Of a stretch of DNA of 64,000 nucleotides, positions 1-8,964 are shown one piece after another. A program made the position numbers and the translations under genes. The notes beneath the pieces are model-generated. The model was not told where the DNA came from and ran no database searches. It saw only the letters and a list, made by a program, of their open reading frames with translations. Source of the stretch: Nocardia africana NBRC 100379 (lineage in GTDB: Bacteria; Actinomycetota; Actinomycetes; Mycobacteriales; Mycobacteriaceae); assembly GCF_001612635.1 (NCBI RefSeq), contig NZ_BDAV01000010.1, positions 124,001-188,000 of the forward strand, given 5' to 3'. Every line of letters starts with the position of its first letter. Position 1 is the first letter of the stretch.

Positions 1-2
1 TG

Positions 3-464
3 CGACCGGGAACGATCGTCGGCGAATCCGGCAAGATCGGCGCCTTCGTGGAGACCAAGAACGCCTCGATCGGCGCGCATTCGAAGGTCCCCCATCTGAC
101 CTATGTCGGCGACGCCACGATCGGCGAGTACAGCAACATCGGCGCATCGAGCGTGTTCGTCAACTACGACGGGGTCAAGAAACACCACACCGTCGTCGGT
201 TCGCATGTGCGCACGGGCAGCGACACGATGTTCGTGGCGCCGGTGACCGTGGGCGATGGCGCCTATTCGGCAGCGGGTACTGTGCTGCGTAGAAACGTTC
301 CGCCGGGAGCGCTGGCAGTATCCGGCGGAGCGCAGAAGAACATTGAGGGCTGGGTGCAGCGGTATCGTCCCGGGACGGCCGCGGCGCAGGCGGCGGCGGA
401 GGCGATCGCAGCCGACGACCGAGCGAGTCAGGCAACCGAGCAAAAGGATGGCAACACAGAGTGA
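3..464 (+). CDS. glmU: GlmU C-terminal part (partial, 5' end outside window)
   Basis: The first 153 visible residues are the left-handed beta-helix of GlmU, the bifunctional GlcN-1-P acetyltransferase / GlcNAc-1-P uridylyltransferase that makes UDP-GlcNAc for peptidoglycan and arabinogalactan linkers. Hexapeptide repeats are visible (IVGESG, IGAHSK, VGDATIG, IGEYSNIG), followed by VNYDGVKKHHTVVG, the acetyl-CoA/substrate-binding segment of the family. The uridylyltransferase half lies upstream of the window. The Ala-rich, then acidic tail (about the last 40 residues) is typical of actinobacterial GlmU. Its TGA stop overlaps the GTG start of prs by 4 bp, so the two are co-transcribed and probably translationally coupled. 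Confidence 0.95.
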   Translation, partial: RPGTIVGESGKIGAFVETKNASIGAHSKVPHLTYVGDATIGEYSNIGASSVFVNYDGVKKHHTVVGSHVRTGSDTMFVAPVTVGDGAYSAAGTVLRRNVPPGALAVSGGAQKNIEGWVQRYRPGTAAAQAAAEAIAADDRASQATEQKDGNTE

Positions 465-1441
465 CCGCGTTCTCCACCGATAACCAGAAGAACCTGATGC
501 TGTTCTCGGGGCGCGCTCACCCCGAGCTGGCCGAGCAGGTCGCGAAGGAACTCGACGTCGCGATCACGCCGCAAACCGCCCGCGAGTTCGCCAACGGCGA
601 GATCTTCGTTCGCTTCGAAGAATCGGTACGTGGCTCGGATGCCTTTGTGCTGCAGAGCTTTCCGGCACCGCTGAACCAGTGGCTGATGGAACAGCTCATC
701 ATGATCGATGCGCTCAAGCGTGGTTCGGCCAAGCGGATCACCGCTGTCCTGCCGTTCTACCCCTACGCCCGCCAGGACAAGAAGCACCGCGGCCGCGAGC
801 CCATCTCCGCCCGCCTGGTCGCCGACCTGCTCAAGACCGCCGGCGCGGACCGCATCATCACCGTCGACCTGCACACCGATCAGATCCAGGGCTTCTTCGA
901 CGGCCCGGTCGACCACATGCACGCCCTGGTCCAGCTGTCGGAGTACGTGCGCAACCACTACAGCACCGAGAACGTCACCATCGTCTCCCCCGACGCGGGT
1001 CGCGTGAAGGTGGCCGAGAAGTGGGCCGACGCACTCGGTGGCGCGCCGGTCGCGTTCATCCACAAGACCCGCGATCCGCTGGTGCCGAACCAGGTCAAGT
1101 CGCATCGTCCCGTCGGTGACGTCGCCGGCCGCACCTGCATCCTGATCGACGACATGATCGACACCGGTGGCACCATCGCCGAGGCCGTGCGCGTGCTGCG
1201 CGAGGCCGGAGCCGGCGATGTGGTCATCGCCGCCACCCACGGCGTGCTGTCCTCCCCCGCGGCGGAGCGTCTGGCCTCCTGCGGCGCCAAGGAGGTCATC
1301 GTCACCAACACTCTGCCGATCACCGAGGACAAGAAGTTCCCCTCGCTGACCGTGCTGTCGATCGCCCCACTGCTGGCGCGCACGATCCGGGAGGTCTTCG
1401 AGAACGGCTCGGTCACGGGCCTGTTCAACGGCTCCGCGTAG
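461..1441 (+). CDS. prs: Ribose-phosphate pyrophosphokinase
   Basis: Makes PRPP from ribose 5-phosphate and ATP in the cytosol, feeding purine, pyrimidine, His and Trp synthesis and, in mycolata, the arabinose donor DPA. The 326 residues match the usual class I length. Seen motifs: the ATP-binding FANGEIFVRFEESVRG region, the DLHTDQIQGFFDGPVDHM catalytic and metal segment, and the PRPP-binding loop CILIDDMIDTGGT. The GTG start lies in the GTGA overlap with the glmU stop. The glmU-prs pair is the conserved order in Corynebacteriales. A strong hairpin lies about 120 bp downstream. Confidence 0.96.
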   Translation: MTAFSTDNQKNLMLFSGRAHPELAEQVAKELDVAITPQTAREFANGEIFVRFEESVRGSDAFVLQSFPAPLNQWLMEQLIMIDALKRGSAKRITAVLPFYPYARQDKKHRGREPISARLVADLLKTAGADRIITVDLHTDQIQGFFDGPVDHMHALVQLSEYVRNHYSTENVTIVSPDAGRVKVAEKWADALGGAPVAFIHKTRDPLVPNQVKSHRPVGDVAGRTCILIDDMIDTGGTIAEAVRVLREAGAGDVVIAATHGVLSSPAAERLASCGAKEVIVTNTLPITEDKKFPSLTVLSIAPLLARTIREVFENGSVTGLFNGSA

Positions 1442-1561
1442 CTCCCCCGCCTCTCCGCGTATTCAGCGTGCCGGTGGGTGGGCGGTGACGTTGGCAGTCG
1501 GTCTCGCTCTGGGTGCGTGTCGGCTTTTGGGCGTGCCCGGGGAGTTACCCATGTTGTTGCT

Positions 1562-1607
1562 AAATCAGTCGTTCCGTCGGGTGACTATCCGTCGGGGCGA
1601 CTGATTT
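1562..1607 (+). terminator. Hairpin downstream of prs
   Basis: A perfect 10-bp inverted repeat (AAATCAGTCG at 1562-1571, CGACTGATTT at 1598-1607) extends inward through two G-U pairs and three more pairs, giving a stem of about 15 bp with a 16-nt loop. It lies between prs and the next gene and is richer in A/T than its surroundings. There is no T-run, as is common for actinobacterial terminators. It could instead be an operator for the gene at 1717. Confidence 0.5.
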
Positions 1608-1716
1608 GTGATGGGGATTGTTCTCTCCTCTTCTTTCGAGATCAGCGGTAGCGTTGGTTGTAGGGTGCACCGCGAATGTTCAGGGTGCGCCGGCCTGCGA
1701 GAGAGGTGGGCGACGG

Positions 1717-2031
1717 ATGGCCGACGACGACACTTACCCGTTGATGGACGAGGTGTTCGAAATGGGCGATGACGAGCGCGAAGACCTTGATTACGACCTC
1801 GGGGACGATGAGCAGGCCGACGAGATCCGTGAGTATCAGCGCTACATCGACGATCCGCCCGACGATCTGGAGATCCGGTATCACGAGAACGACGACGACG
1901 GCCGCCTGGGGATCCGCAGTGAACTGGAGCAGGAATGGACGCGCCGCCGGCATCGTCAGGAATTGCGCGACGAGGACGAGCGGCCCGCCGAAGTCGCCGC
2001 CATCGAGGTGGTCGACGAACCGGGTGACTGA
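1717..2031 (+). CDS. Small acidic protein of unknown function
   Basis: 104 residues, strongly acidic: clusters such as DDEREDLDYDLGDDEQADE make up the first half, followed by a short Arg-rich stretch (TRRRHRQ) and an acidic end. No cysteine, no membrane segment and no recognised domain. I chose ATG 1717 because it has a good ribosome-binding site (GAGAGGTGGG, 7 nt upstream); a longer reading from 1618 would add an uncharged stretch without a clear site. Composition suggests a disordered or charge-interacting cytosolic protein. No function can be assigned. Confidence 0.6.
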   Translation: MADDDTYPLMDEVFEMGDDEREDLDYDLGDDEQADEIREYQRYIDDPPDDLEIRYHENDDDGRLGIRSELEQEWTRRRHRQELRDEDERPAEVAAIEVVDEPGD

Positions 2032-2092
2032 GCGGCGGCCGGGAGGACCGGGTGCGGCGGACCATGTCCGCGGCGGTCGCTAAGTTGGCGAT

Positions 2093-2728
2093 ATGAGCGG
2101 ATTCGCGGGGTTCCCCTTCGCCGGGCTCGACTTCTACGAGGATCTGGAAGCCGACAACTCGAAGGCTTTCTGGACTGCCAACAAACACGTCTACGAGCAG
2201 TCCGTGCGGGCGCCGATGGTCGCGCTGACCGCGGAACTGGAGAACGACTTCGGACCGGCGAAGATCTTCCGGCCGTATCGCGACGTGCGGTTCTCCAAGA
2301 ACAAGGCGCCCTACAAGGACCATCAGGGCGCGGTGGTCCGCACCGCCCCGGGAGCGGGGTGGTACGTCCAGATCGGCGCGCCCGGGCTGTACGTGGCCGG
2401 GGGGGTGTACGCGCCGACACCCGAGCAGCTCGCGCGGCTGCGCACCACCATCGACGACGCGGTACGCGGCTACGAATTGCAGGCGCTGCTGGACGGTTTG
2501 GCGGCCGTCGGCTATGTGATCGGCGGGGAGCAACTGAAGACCCGGCCCAAGGGCTTCCCCGCCGACCATCCGCGCATCGACCTGCTGCGCCACAAATCCC
2601 TCGTGATCCACAAGGATTTCGGCGCACCGCCCTGGCTGGAGACACCCCGCGCCGCGGCCGAAGTCCGGGCCGCCTGGGAAGACCTGCGACCGGTCGTCGA
2701 GTGGCTCGCCGCGGTCATCGGCAACTGA
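2093..2728 (+). CDS. DUF2461 family protein
   Basis: 211 residues matching the DUF2461 / TIGR02453 family of uncharacterised cytosolic proteins. The hallmark parts are the N-terminal FLxxLxxNNxxxWF-like segment (here FYEDLEADNSKAFWTANK) and the FRPYRDVRFSKNKAPYKDH block near residue 62-80, followed by GWYVQIGAPGLYVAGGVY. The family role is unknown. It converges on egtD with a 28-bp gap, and it is preceded by the acidic small gene, with which it may share a transcript. Confidence 0.85.
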   Translation: MSGFAGFPFAGLDFYEDLEADNSKAFWTANKHVYEQSVRAPMVALTAELENDFGPAKIFRPYRDVRFSKNKAPYKDHQGAVVRTAPGAGWYVQIGAPGLYVAGGVYAPTPEQLARLRTTIDDAVRGYELQALLDGLAAVGYVIGGEQLKTRPKGFPADHPRIDLLRHKSLVIHKDFGAPPWLETPRAAAEVRAAWEDLRPVVEWLAAVIGN

Positions 2729-2756
2729 CCCCGGCGGAGCACAGGGGGCCGGGTGA

Positions 2757-3728
2757 TCAGCGTCGTTCGGCCAGCACCAGGGCGAAGCGGTCGTCCGGAT
2801 CGGTCCACACCTGTTCGGTGGCGAATCCGGCGCTGTCCAGTTCCCGGCCGAGTCCGTCGACGCGGAACTTGGCCGAGATCTCGGTGCGCATCTGCTCACC
2901 CTGTGCGAAGTCGACGACCAGGTCGAGGTCGGCGACCGTGACCGTCATATCCCGGGTCGCCGCCAACCGCATCTCGATCCATTCGTTCTCCGCGTCCCAA
3001 TGGGCGATATGGGCGAAGGCGTCCGGGTCGAAGTCGGCGTGCAACCGAGAGTTCAACACGTGCAGGACATTTCGGTTGAATTCGGCCGTCACCCCCGCGG
3101 CATCGTCGTAGGCGGGCACGAGCACGGCCGGATCGGTGACCAGCCCGGCCCCCAGCAGCAGTTGCTCCCCCGGCTCGAGCACCTGCTGGATGCCGGCCAG
3201 GAAATCCGCCCGCTCCTGCGGGACCAGATTGCCGATGGTGCCGCCCAGGAAGGCGATCATGCGGCGACCACCGCGCGGAAGATTGTGCAGGGTTTCGGTG
3301 AAATCACTGACCACACCGTGCACCGCGAGGTTCGGGAATTCGGTGCTGATCTGCTCGGCGGCACCGCGCAGCGCGGAAACCGACACATCCTGCGGCACAT
3401 AGGTCTTCAGCGGCCCCTCGGACAACAGCGCCGAGAGCAGCAGACGCGTCTTGGCCGCCGAGCCGGCACCCAGCTCCACCAGTACCTCGGCCTGAGCGGT
3501 GCGTGCGATCTCGCCGACGACCCGCTCCAGTAACGCGCGCTCCGTGCGCGTCGGGTAGTACTCCGGCAGCTCGGTGATCGCTTCGAACAGCTCGCTGCCG
3601 CGCGCGTCGTAGAACCATTTCGGCGGCAGCGTCTTCGGATTCGCGGTGAGTCCGGTCCGAGCGTCCGATCGCAGGGCTGCGTCGAGATCGTCGTCGGTGA
3701 GGTGGATGTCCAGCGTCGGTTCGATCAT
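2757..3728 (-). CDS. egtD: L-histidine N-alpha-methyltransferase EgtD
   Basis: SAM-dependent trimethylation of histidine to hercynine, the first committed step of ergothioneine synthesis. 323 residues, close to the mycobacterial length. Visible motifs are FYDARGSELFEAITELPEYY at the N-terminus, the SAM site VELGAGSAAKTRLLL, and GGTIGNLVPQERADFL. It is the last gene of a minus-strand run egtA-egtB-egtC-egtD. Its ATG at 3728 overlaps the egtC stop by 4 bp, so translation is probably coupled. Confidence 0.95.
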   Translation of the reverse strand: MIEPTLDIHLTDDDLDAALRSDARTGLTANPKTLPPKWFYDARGSELFEAITELPEYYPTRTERALLERVVGEIARTAQAEVLVELGAGSAAKTRLLLSALLSEGPLKTYVPQDVSVSALRGAAEQISTEFPNLAVHGVVSDFTETLHNLPRGGRRMIAFLGGTIGNLVPQERADFLAGIQQVLEPGEQLLLGAGLVTDPAVLVPAYDDAAGVTAEFNRNVLHVLNSRLHADFDPDAFAHIAHWDAENEWIEMRLAATRDMTVTVADLDLVVDFAQGEQMRTEISAKFRVDGLGRELDSAGFATEQVWTDPDDRFALVLAERR

Positions 3729-4570
3729 GTACGGGCCCTTTCGGATTCATCAGGTCCTGCGCAGAGGGTGGGTTGTGCTGCGTCCAGCGGCTCGACCACG
3801 AGCAGGCCGGGCCGCACCGTCAGCAGCTGGCGGTCGGTGATCGCCTGCCAGCGCGGATCGTCGTCGTACGGTTCGGAGGAGACCACCGCGACGTCGTCGT
3901 CGACGAGCACCGACAGCGAGTGGTGAACCGTTGTCGCCCAGAGTGTTTCGCCGTCTCCGAGCAACAGGTTCAGCCGGGCGCTCGGCGCCTGCGCCAGGAC
4001 GGCGCGCACCGTCGCCGCCACCGCGGCCGCGACCGCCCGGAGCCGGGCGTCGGACTCGCTGCGGCCCTCGAAGGTGGAGTACGTCGCGCCGATTCCGTCC
4101 AAGGCGGCGCGCAGCACCACCCAGAGTGCGGCCGAATCGGTCGCGGACTCGGCACCCAGCAGATCCGGGGACCCGAATCGGGTTGCCACCGCGGGCAATA
4201 CCGTGCGCCAGTTCTGGATCACGCCGTTGTGGCTGAACGCCCATCCGCCGTCGGTGAACGGAGCGCAGGCGGTTCGCTCCACCGGCATCCCGACCGTGGC
4301 CGAACGCACCGCGGCCAGCACCGCCGGTGAGGACAGCTGCGGAAGCACCTCCTCGACCGCCGGGTCGGTCCAGATCGGCGCCGGATTGCGATAGCGGCTC
4401 GCGGTGCCCGCCCCGGTCCACCACGCGACGCCGAAACCGTCGGCGTTGACGCTTCCGCCGTGGCGCATATCGGTGGGCGCCCACGACTGGGTGCGCAGCG
4501 AATGCGTTCCGCGCGTGAGCAGTTCACCCACCGGCGCCGGCGGTCCCAGGTAGCCGAGATGTCGGCACAT
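3725..4570 (-). CDS. egtC: Gamma-glutamyl hercynylcysteine sulfoxide amidase EgtC
   Basis: Class II (Ntn-type) glutamine amidotransferase-fold enzyme that removes glutamate from the gamma-glutamyl-hercynylcysteine sulfoxide made by EgtB. 281 residues. I placed the start at ATG 4570 because it yields MCRHLGYLG, which puts the catalytic Cys at position 2, exposed after Met removal, as the family requires. Further signs are RSATVGMPVERTACAPF and GWAFSHNGVIQNW. The ATG lies in a 4-bp overlap (ATGA) with the egtB stop; its own stop overlaps the start of egtD. Confidence 0.93.
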   Translation of the reverse strand: MCRHLGYLGPPAPVGELLTRGTHSLRTQSWAPTDMRHGGSVNADGFGVAWWTGAGTASRYRNPAPIWTDPAVEEVLPQLSSPAVLAAVRSATVGMPVERTACAPFTDGGWAFSHNGVIQNWRTVLPAVATRFGSPDLLGAESATDSAALWVVLRAALDGIGATYSTFEGRSESDARLRAVAAAVAATVRAVLAQAPSARLNLLLGDGETLWATTVHHSLSVLVDDDVAVVSSEPYDDDPRWQAITDRQLLTVRPGLLVVEPLDAAQPTLCAGPDESERART

Positions 4571-5907
4571 CAGCGCTCGTCCGGTCGCAGGTCGCGGGCG
4601 AGGCGGAAGCCGGAGAAGATCTGGCGGCGGATCGGGTGGTCCCAGTTGCGGAAGGTACTGCGGCAGGCGACCGGGTCCGTGCCGAAGGATCCGCCGCGCA
4701 GGACTCGGTAGTCGCCGCCGAAGAACACCTCGGAATATTCGCGGTAGGGAAACGCCGCGAATCCGGGATACGGCTCGAAACCAGACGCGGTCCACTCCCA
4801 GACGTCGCCGATCAACTGATGCACCCCGGACGGTGACGCACCGGCCGGGTAGGCGCCGACATCGGCCGGTTCCAGATGGCGCTGCCCCAGATTGGCGGTG
4901 GTGTCGTCGGGTTCGGCGTCGCCCCACGGATATCGCCGCGACCGCCCGGTGGCCGGATCGAACCGCGCGGCCTTCTCCCATTCGGCCTCGGTGGGCAGAC
5001 GCTTCCCGGCCCAGTTGGCGTAGGCCTCGGCCTCGAACCAGCACACGTGCACCACCGGCTGCTGCGGGCGCACCGGCGCCGGCGTCCCGAAAACCCGTCG
5101 CCACCAGCGATTGTCGCTATCGCGCTCCCAGAACTGCGGCGCGGTCAGATCGGCCTCCACGCGGTGGGCCCAGCCGCGCTCCGACCACAGCTCGGGCCGG
5201 TGATAGCCCCCGTCCTCGATGAACGCCAGATATTGCGCATTCGTCACCGGCGCCGCATCGATCGCGAATGCGGGCAGGTGCACGCGATGTTCGGGACGCT
5301 CGTTGTCGAGCGCCCACGGGTCCGACGAGGTACCCATGGTGAATTCGCCTGCGGGGATGACGACTTCGTCGCCGACCGCGACGCGCGCGGCCGGTGCGGG
5401 CGCGGCGGTCAGCACCGCGGCGCCCGTGCGCAGCTGATGGGTGGCCAGCATGGTCTCATCGTGCTGCTGTTCGTGCTGGGCGATCATGCCGAAAGCGAAA
5501 CCGCTGTCCACCAGCCGGTTTCCCCGCAGCGGACTGGAGTTCAGGACATCGAGCACCTTGTCTCGCACGGTGCCCACGTATCCGCGTGCCTGCGCCGGAT
5601 CCAGCAGCGGCAGTGCCGGGCGGTCGGCGCGGGCATGCCGGAAGGCGTCGTAGAGGTGGTCGATATCGGCCCGCACCGGCTCACGTCCACCGACATCGCG
5701 GACCAGCCACAGTTCCTCCTGGTTGCCGATATGCGCCAGATCCCACACCAGCGGGCTCATCAGCGGCGAATGCTGGGCCACCAGGTCGGCCTCGTCCACG
5801 GCCTCGGTCAGAACCGTCGTGCGGGCGCGGGCGCGGGTCAGGACCTCCGCGATCTGTGCGCGTAATCGCTCGGTCGCGGCGTGATCGGTTCCGGTGTGAA
5901 CGGTCAT
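4570..5907 (-). CDS. egtB: Hercynine oxygenase (sulfoxide synthase) EgtB
   Basis: Non-haem iron enzyme that joins hercynine and gamma-glutamylcysteine with O2. 445 residues from ATG 5907, which follows a GGGAGAG ribosome-binding site; the reading frame stays open further upstream, but that part overlaps egtA. Domain 1 is a DinB-like bundle carrying the probable iron triad His59 (DLAHIGNQEELW), His145 and His149 (QHEQQHDETM). Domain 2 is an FGE-sulfatase/C-type-lectin fold with GEFTMGTSSDPWALDNERP and DVWEWTASGFEPYPGF, ending in FRNWDHPIRRQIFSGFRLARD. It lies 64 bp after egtA. Confidence 0.95.
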   Translation of the reverse strand: MTVHTGTDHAATERLRAQIAEVLTRARARTTVLTEAVDEADLVAQHSPLMSPLVWDLAHIGNQEELWLVRDVGGREPVRADIDHLYDAFRHARADRPALPLLDPAQARGYVGTVRDKVLDVLNSSPLRGNRLVDSGFAFGMIAQHEQQHDETMLATHQLRTGAAVLTAAPAPAARVAVGDEVVIPAGEFTMGTSSDPWALDNERPEHRVHLPAFAIDAAPVTNAQYLAFIEDGGYHRPELWSERGWAHRVEADLTAPQFWERDSDNRWWRRVFGTPAPVRPQQPVVHVCWFEAEAYANWAGKRLPTEAEWEKAARFDPATGRSRRYPWGDAEPDDTTANLGQRHLEPADVGAYPAGASPSGVHQLIGDVWEWTASGFEPYPGFAAFPYREYSEVFFGGDYRVLRGGSFGTDPVACRSTFRNWDHPIRRQIFSGFRLARDLRPDER

Positions 5908-5971
5908 CAATGCTCTCCCAAGGGTCGTGCCCGGCGGCTCGTCGCACCGAGGTGCGCGTCGCCGGTCGTAC

Positions 5972-7258
5972 TCATTCGGCCGTCTCGGCGGGTGCGCAGC
6001 GGGCGATCTCCCCGTCCGGAATGCGCCCGCCGCGACATCGCCGCACCGCGGCCCACACCTGCTCGGCCGCCTCGTCACTGCGGGCGTATTCGGCGGCCAG
6101 GCTCAGCAATTCGACTGCGACGGCACGGATCTGGGGATCGGCCAGGCCGCAGCGGGCGGCCGAGGCCCATTCGTCGGCGACCGGCTCGGCCAGTGCGGCC
6201 GCCTCCGCGACGACCTCCGGCGCCGACATCAGCGCGTCGATCACGTGGATCGGCACCGACCACTGGTCACCGGGCTGGGCGTCCAGATAGCGGACCTCGA
6301 GATGTCCGGCCGCCCGCACCGGAGGAAATACCGTGGTCAGGTGGTAGTCGAGATCCTCGATCTCCGGGCGGCGGCCGATCTCGTCGTCGAGCGCACCGCA
6401 CAGCCAATCAGCGAAGGTCGCGCCCGGTGGCGCCGTCCAATCCGCCTCCGCCGGGCCGCGCCGCACGCACAGCAGCGGCGTGTCCAGCGCCCAGCGGCCG
6501 TATTCGGTGAGCGGATCGGCCCAGCTCCGCACCGGTGGCCGGGTGCGAGTGTGATCGAGCCGCAGCCAGGTGCGCATCCGCTGCGACGCCCAGGCGCCGG
6601 CGGGAGCTCCGTGCAGATTCGGCGAACAGGCGAAGGCCGCCACCAGGGCCGGGCCGACCGCGTACAGCGCGTTCCAGCGAGCCGCGATCTCGGCGGTATC
6701 GGCACCCGCGTCCACGCTGACCTGCGTGGCGGCGGTATTGCACATCATCAGCTTGCCGTACGGGCCCAGGCCCGCGAACGCCCGTTCCATCGCGCGATAA
6801 CGCGGCAGGCGAAGCACCCGGCGGGCCTGCCGACCGGCATCGGCGGCGACGGAATACGTTCGGATGGATCGGGTTTCGAGAAGGCCGGAGAGAAAGCGAG
6901 AATCCTCGAGCAGCCGGGCGCAGAGTTGCGCGGCATCGGCGAAGGGGGCGCTGGACAGTTCGATCTGACCACCGGGTTCGAGGGTGATCCGGCTGCCACC
7001 TGGAAGTACTTTGGCGGGTGAATCGGGCGAAATAGACTGCGGGGCATAAGGTCCCAACGCATCCGCGAGCATCGACAAGCGCGGACGCGAATCCGGTGCC
7101 GACAGCTCCCCGCGAGCGGTGAGCCACTCCAGTTCGGCACCGATCAACGCGGGTGGGCCCTGTTTGAAACAGACACCTCCCACATAGGCCTCCGCCGCGG
7201 CGCGCGAAGACAAACCGGCACCCAACCCGGCCGGCGCCTTGTCCACCGTTACCGCCAT
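5972..7258 (-). CDS. egtA: Glutamate-cysteine ligase EgtA
   Basis: Makes gamma-glutamylcysteine, the sulfur donor used by EgtB; a GshA-like (GCS2-type) ATP-dependent ligase. 428 residues from ATG 7258, preceded by GGAGG at the right distance. Family signs include IGAELEWLT near residue 40, GGQIELSSAPF, the central MMCNTAATQVSVDAG and HLEVRYLDAQPGDQW near the C-terminus. It leads the minus-strand egt operon. The 370-bp gap upstream separates it from the divergent EgtE-like gene, so the gap must hold both promoters. Confidence 0.93.
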   Translation of the reverse strand: MAVTVDKAPAGLGAGLSSRAAAEAYVGGVCFKQGPPALIGAELEWLTARGELSAPDSRPRLSMLADALGPYAPQSISPDSPAKVLPGGSRITLEPGGQIELSSAPFADAAQLCARLLEDSRFLSGLLETRSIRTYSVAADAGRQARRVLRLPRYRAMERAFAGLGPYGKLMMCNTAATQVSVDAGADTAEIAARWNALYAVGPALVAAFACSPNLHGAPAGAWASQRMRTWLRLDHTRTRPPVRSWADPLTEYGRWALDTPLLCVRRGPAEADWTAPPGATFADWLCGALDDEIGRRPEIEDLDYHLTTVFPPVRAAGHLEVRYLDAQPGDQWSVPIHVIDALMSAPEVVAEAAALAEPVADEWASAARCGLADPQIRAVAVELLSLAAEYARSDEAAEQVWAAVRRCRGGRIPDGEIARCAPAETAE

Positions 7259-7628
7259 GCCAACCTCCGCTCGAGCCTGCGGGGGATCACCCACCGCGTT
7301 CCGCTCACCCTGAGCCCATGTCGGCGACAGTGCCGCATCGACCGGGTGCCGGTATTGCGTGTAGCAGTGCAACGAGAGACCGCCCCCGGTTCTTCCGTCG
7401 CTCGAACCAGGGTAGCCGCGCCCACCGACACACAATCCGTCGAAATGGTGAACAAGCCGGTCACGGCGGTACCACCAGCCCCATCGCCCCCACCGAACGC
7501 CGCCGTGCCACCTCCCTGCGCGGCGGTGCCCGCCGGAACGGGTGACCGCGGAGCCGGCGCGGCTGATCCGGGCCGTTCTCGGGACTGCGTCGGGCGGCCG
7601 TGGGTGGTGATGGCCTACCGTCGACAGG
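7259..7628. other. Divergent intergenic region between egtA and the EgtE-like gene
   Basis: This 370-bp gap must contain the start signals of the egtABCD operon (leftward) and of the class V aminotransferase gene (rightward). The only signal I am sure of is the GGAGG site just upstream of egtA. I found no strong dyad or tandem repeat, and I could not make a credible gene from the short open frames here. Confidence 0.5.
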
Positions 7629-8816
7629 GTGCTCGATACCGATCGCCTGCGCGCCGATATTCCCGCCTACGACACCGTCGGACCGCCGCCGGTCTTCCTC
7701 GACAGCGCGGGGTCCTCACTGCCCCCGCGCATCGTCGTCGATACCGCGGTGGCGCATCTGCGGCGGGAGGCCGAGATCGGCGGCTATCGCGCCGCCTCGG
7801 AGCGGCTCGATGATCTGGCGGCGGTCAAGACCGCGATCGCGACGTTGATCAACACCGACGCCTCGGCCATCGCCCTGAGCGACAGCGCCTCCCGGTCCTG
7901 GTCGGATTTCTTCTACGCCGTCCCGCTGCGACCGGGCGATCGCATTCTGGTCTCGGGTTCGGACTACGCCAGCAATGTGATCGCGGCCCTGCAGCGGGCG
8001 CGGGCGGCGGGGGCGACCGTCGAGACCATCCCCGGCGACGAGACCGGGCAGATCGACCTGGTGGCCCTCGACGCCATGCTCGACGACCGCGTGAAGATCG
8101 TCTCGCTGCTGCACGCCCCCACCAACGGCGGGCTGGTCAACCCGGTCGCCGAGGCCACCCGCATCGCCCATCGCGTCGGTGCGCTGGTACTGCTGGATGC
8201 CTGCCAGTCGGCCGGTCAGATCGCCATCGACGTCGCCGAGCTGGGCGTCGACGCGATGTCGGCCACCGGCCGCAAGTGGTTGCGCGGCCCGCGTGGCACC
8301 GGCTTCCTCTACGTCCACCCGGATGTCTGCCGCGAACTCGAACCCGGCCGCCTCGATCTGCACAGCGCCGCGTGGACCGGACCCCGGGAATACCGCGTGG
8401 CATCCGATGCGAGCCGCTTCGAATTCTGGGAATGCGACGTGGCGGCGCGACTGGGCCTCGGCGCGGCCGTGCGGTATCTGCTGGATCTGGGGCCGGAGAA
8501 CGTCTTCGCCGACGTGGCCGCCAAGGCGGGACATCTGCGCGAGAATCTGCCGTCGATCCGGGGTGTCACCGTGCGGGACCTCGGCACCGAACACTCGGGC
8601 ATCGTCTCGTTCACCGTCGACGGAGTCGATCCGGACGAGGTGCGCGAGAGTCTGCGTGCCGCAGACATCACGGTGACGGTCAGTTACCGTAGCTCGACGC
8701 TGCTCGACATGTCCGCGCGGCGGCTCGAGTCCGTGGTGCGTGCCTCGCCGCACTGCTTCGTCACCCTCGAGGAGCTCGATCGCTTCCTCGAGGCAGTCGA
8801 CCGCCTCGCGGGCTGA
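7629..8816 (+). CDS. Class V aminotransferase-fold PLP enzyme, EgtE-like
   Basis: 395 residues, GTG start. PLP-dependent fold-type I enzyme of the class V group: SGSTDS-like N-terminal FLDSAGSSLPP, aspartate segment VLLDACQSAGQ and the PLP-lysine motif SATGRKWLRGPRGTGFLY (Lys near residue 217). The N-terminal stretch REAEIGGYRAASE resembles the matching part of mycobacterial EgtE, the hercynylcysteine sulfoxide lyase that completes ergothioneine. In mycobacteria egtE is the last gene of the same operon; here it is divergent from egtA. It could also be another cysteine-desulfurase or isopenicillin-epimerase-like enzyme, so no symbol is given. Confidence 0.75.
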   Translation: MLDTDRLRADIPAYDTVGPPPVFLDSAGSSLPPRIVVDTAVAHLRREAEIGGYRAASERLDDLAAVKTAIATLINTDASAIALSDSASRSWSDFFYAVPLRPGDRILVSGSDYASNVIAALQRARAAGATVETIPGDETGQIDLVALDAMLDDRVKIVSLLHAPTNGGLVNPVAEATRIAHRVGALVLLDACQSAGQIAIDVAELGVDAMSATGRKWLRGPRGTGFLYVHPDVCRELEPGRLDLHSAAWTGPREYRVASDASRFEFWECDVAARLGLGAAVRYLLDLGPENVFADVAAKAGHLRENLPSIRGVTVRDLGTEHSGIVSFTVDGVDPDEVRESLRAADITVTVSYRSSTLLDMSARRLESVVRASPHCFVTLEELDRFLEAVDRLAG

Positions 8817-8964
8817 GGCGGCCGAACCGAGTTCCGATTTCCATCGTGTTATTCGTAGTGCGACGCTGAAACGATCACGCTCCGGCGCCGGCTAACGCCG
8901 CGCCCGCGCACCGAGATAGTGCAGATGTGCCGACCGCCGGTCGGGTGGAGACGGGAGTTCGAGG

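Noticed and set aside
1565..2899. Minus-strand frame of 444 codons over the acidic gene and the DUF2461 gene
   Set aside because: Arg/Pro-rich without motif; DUF2461 on the plus strand is recognisable.
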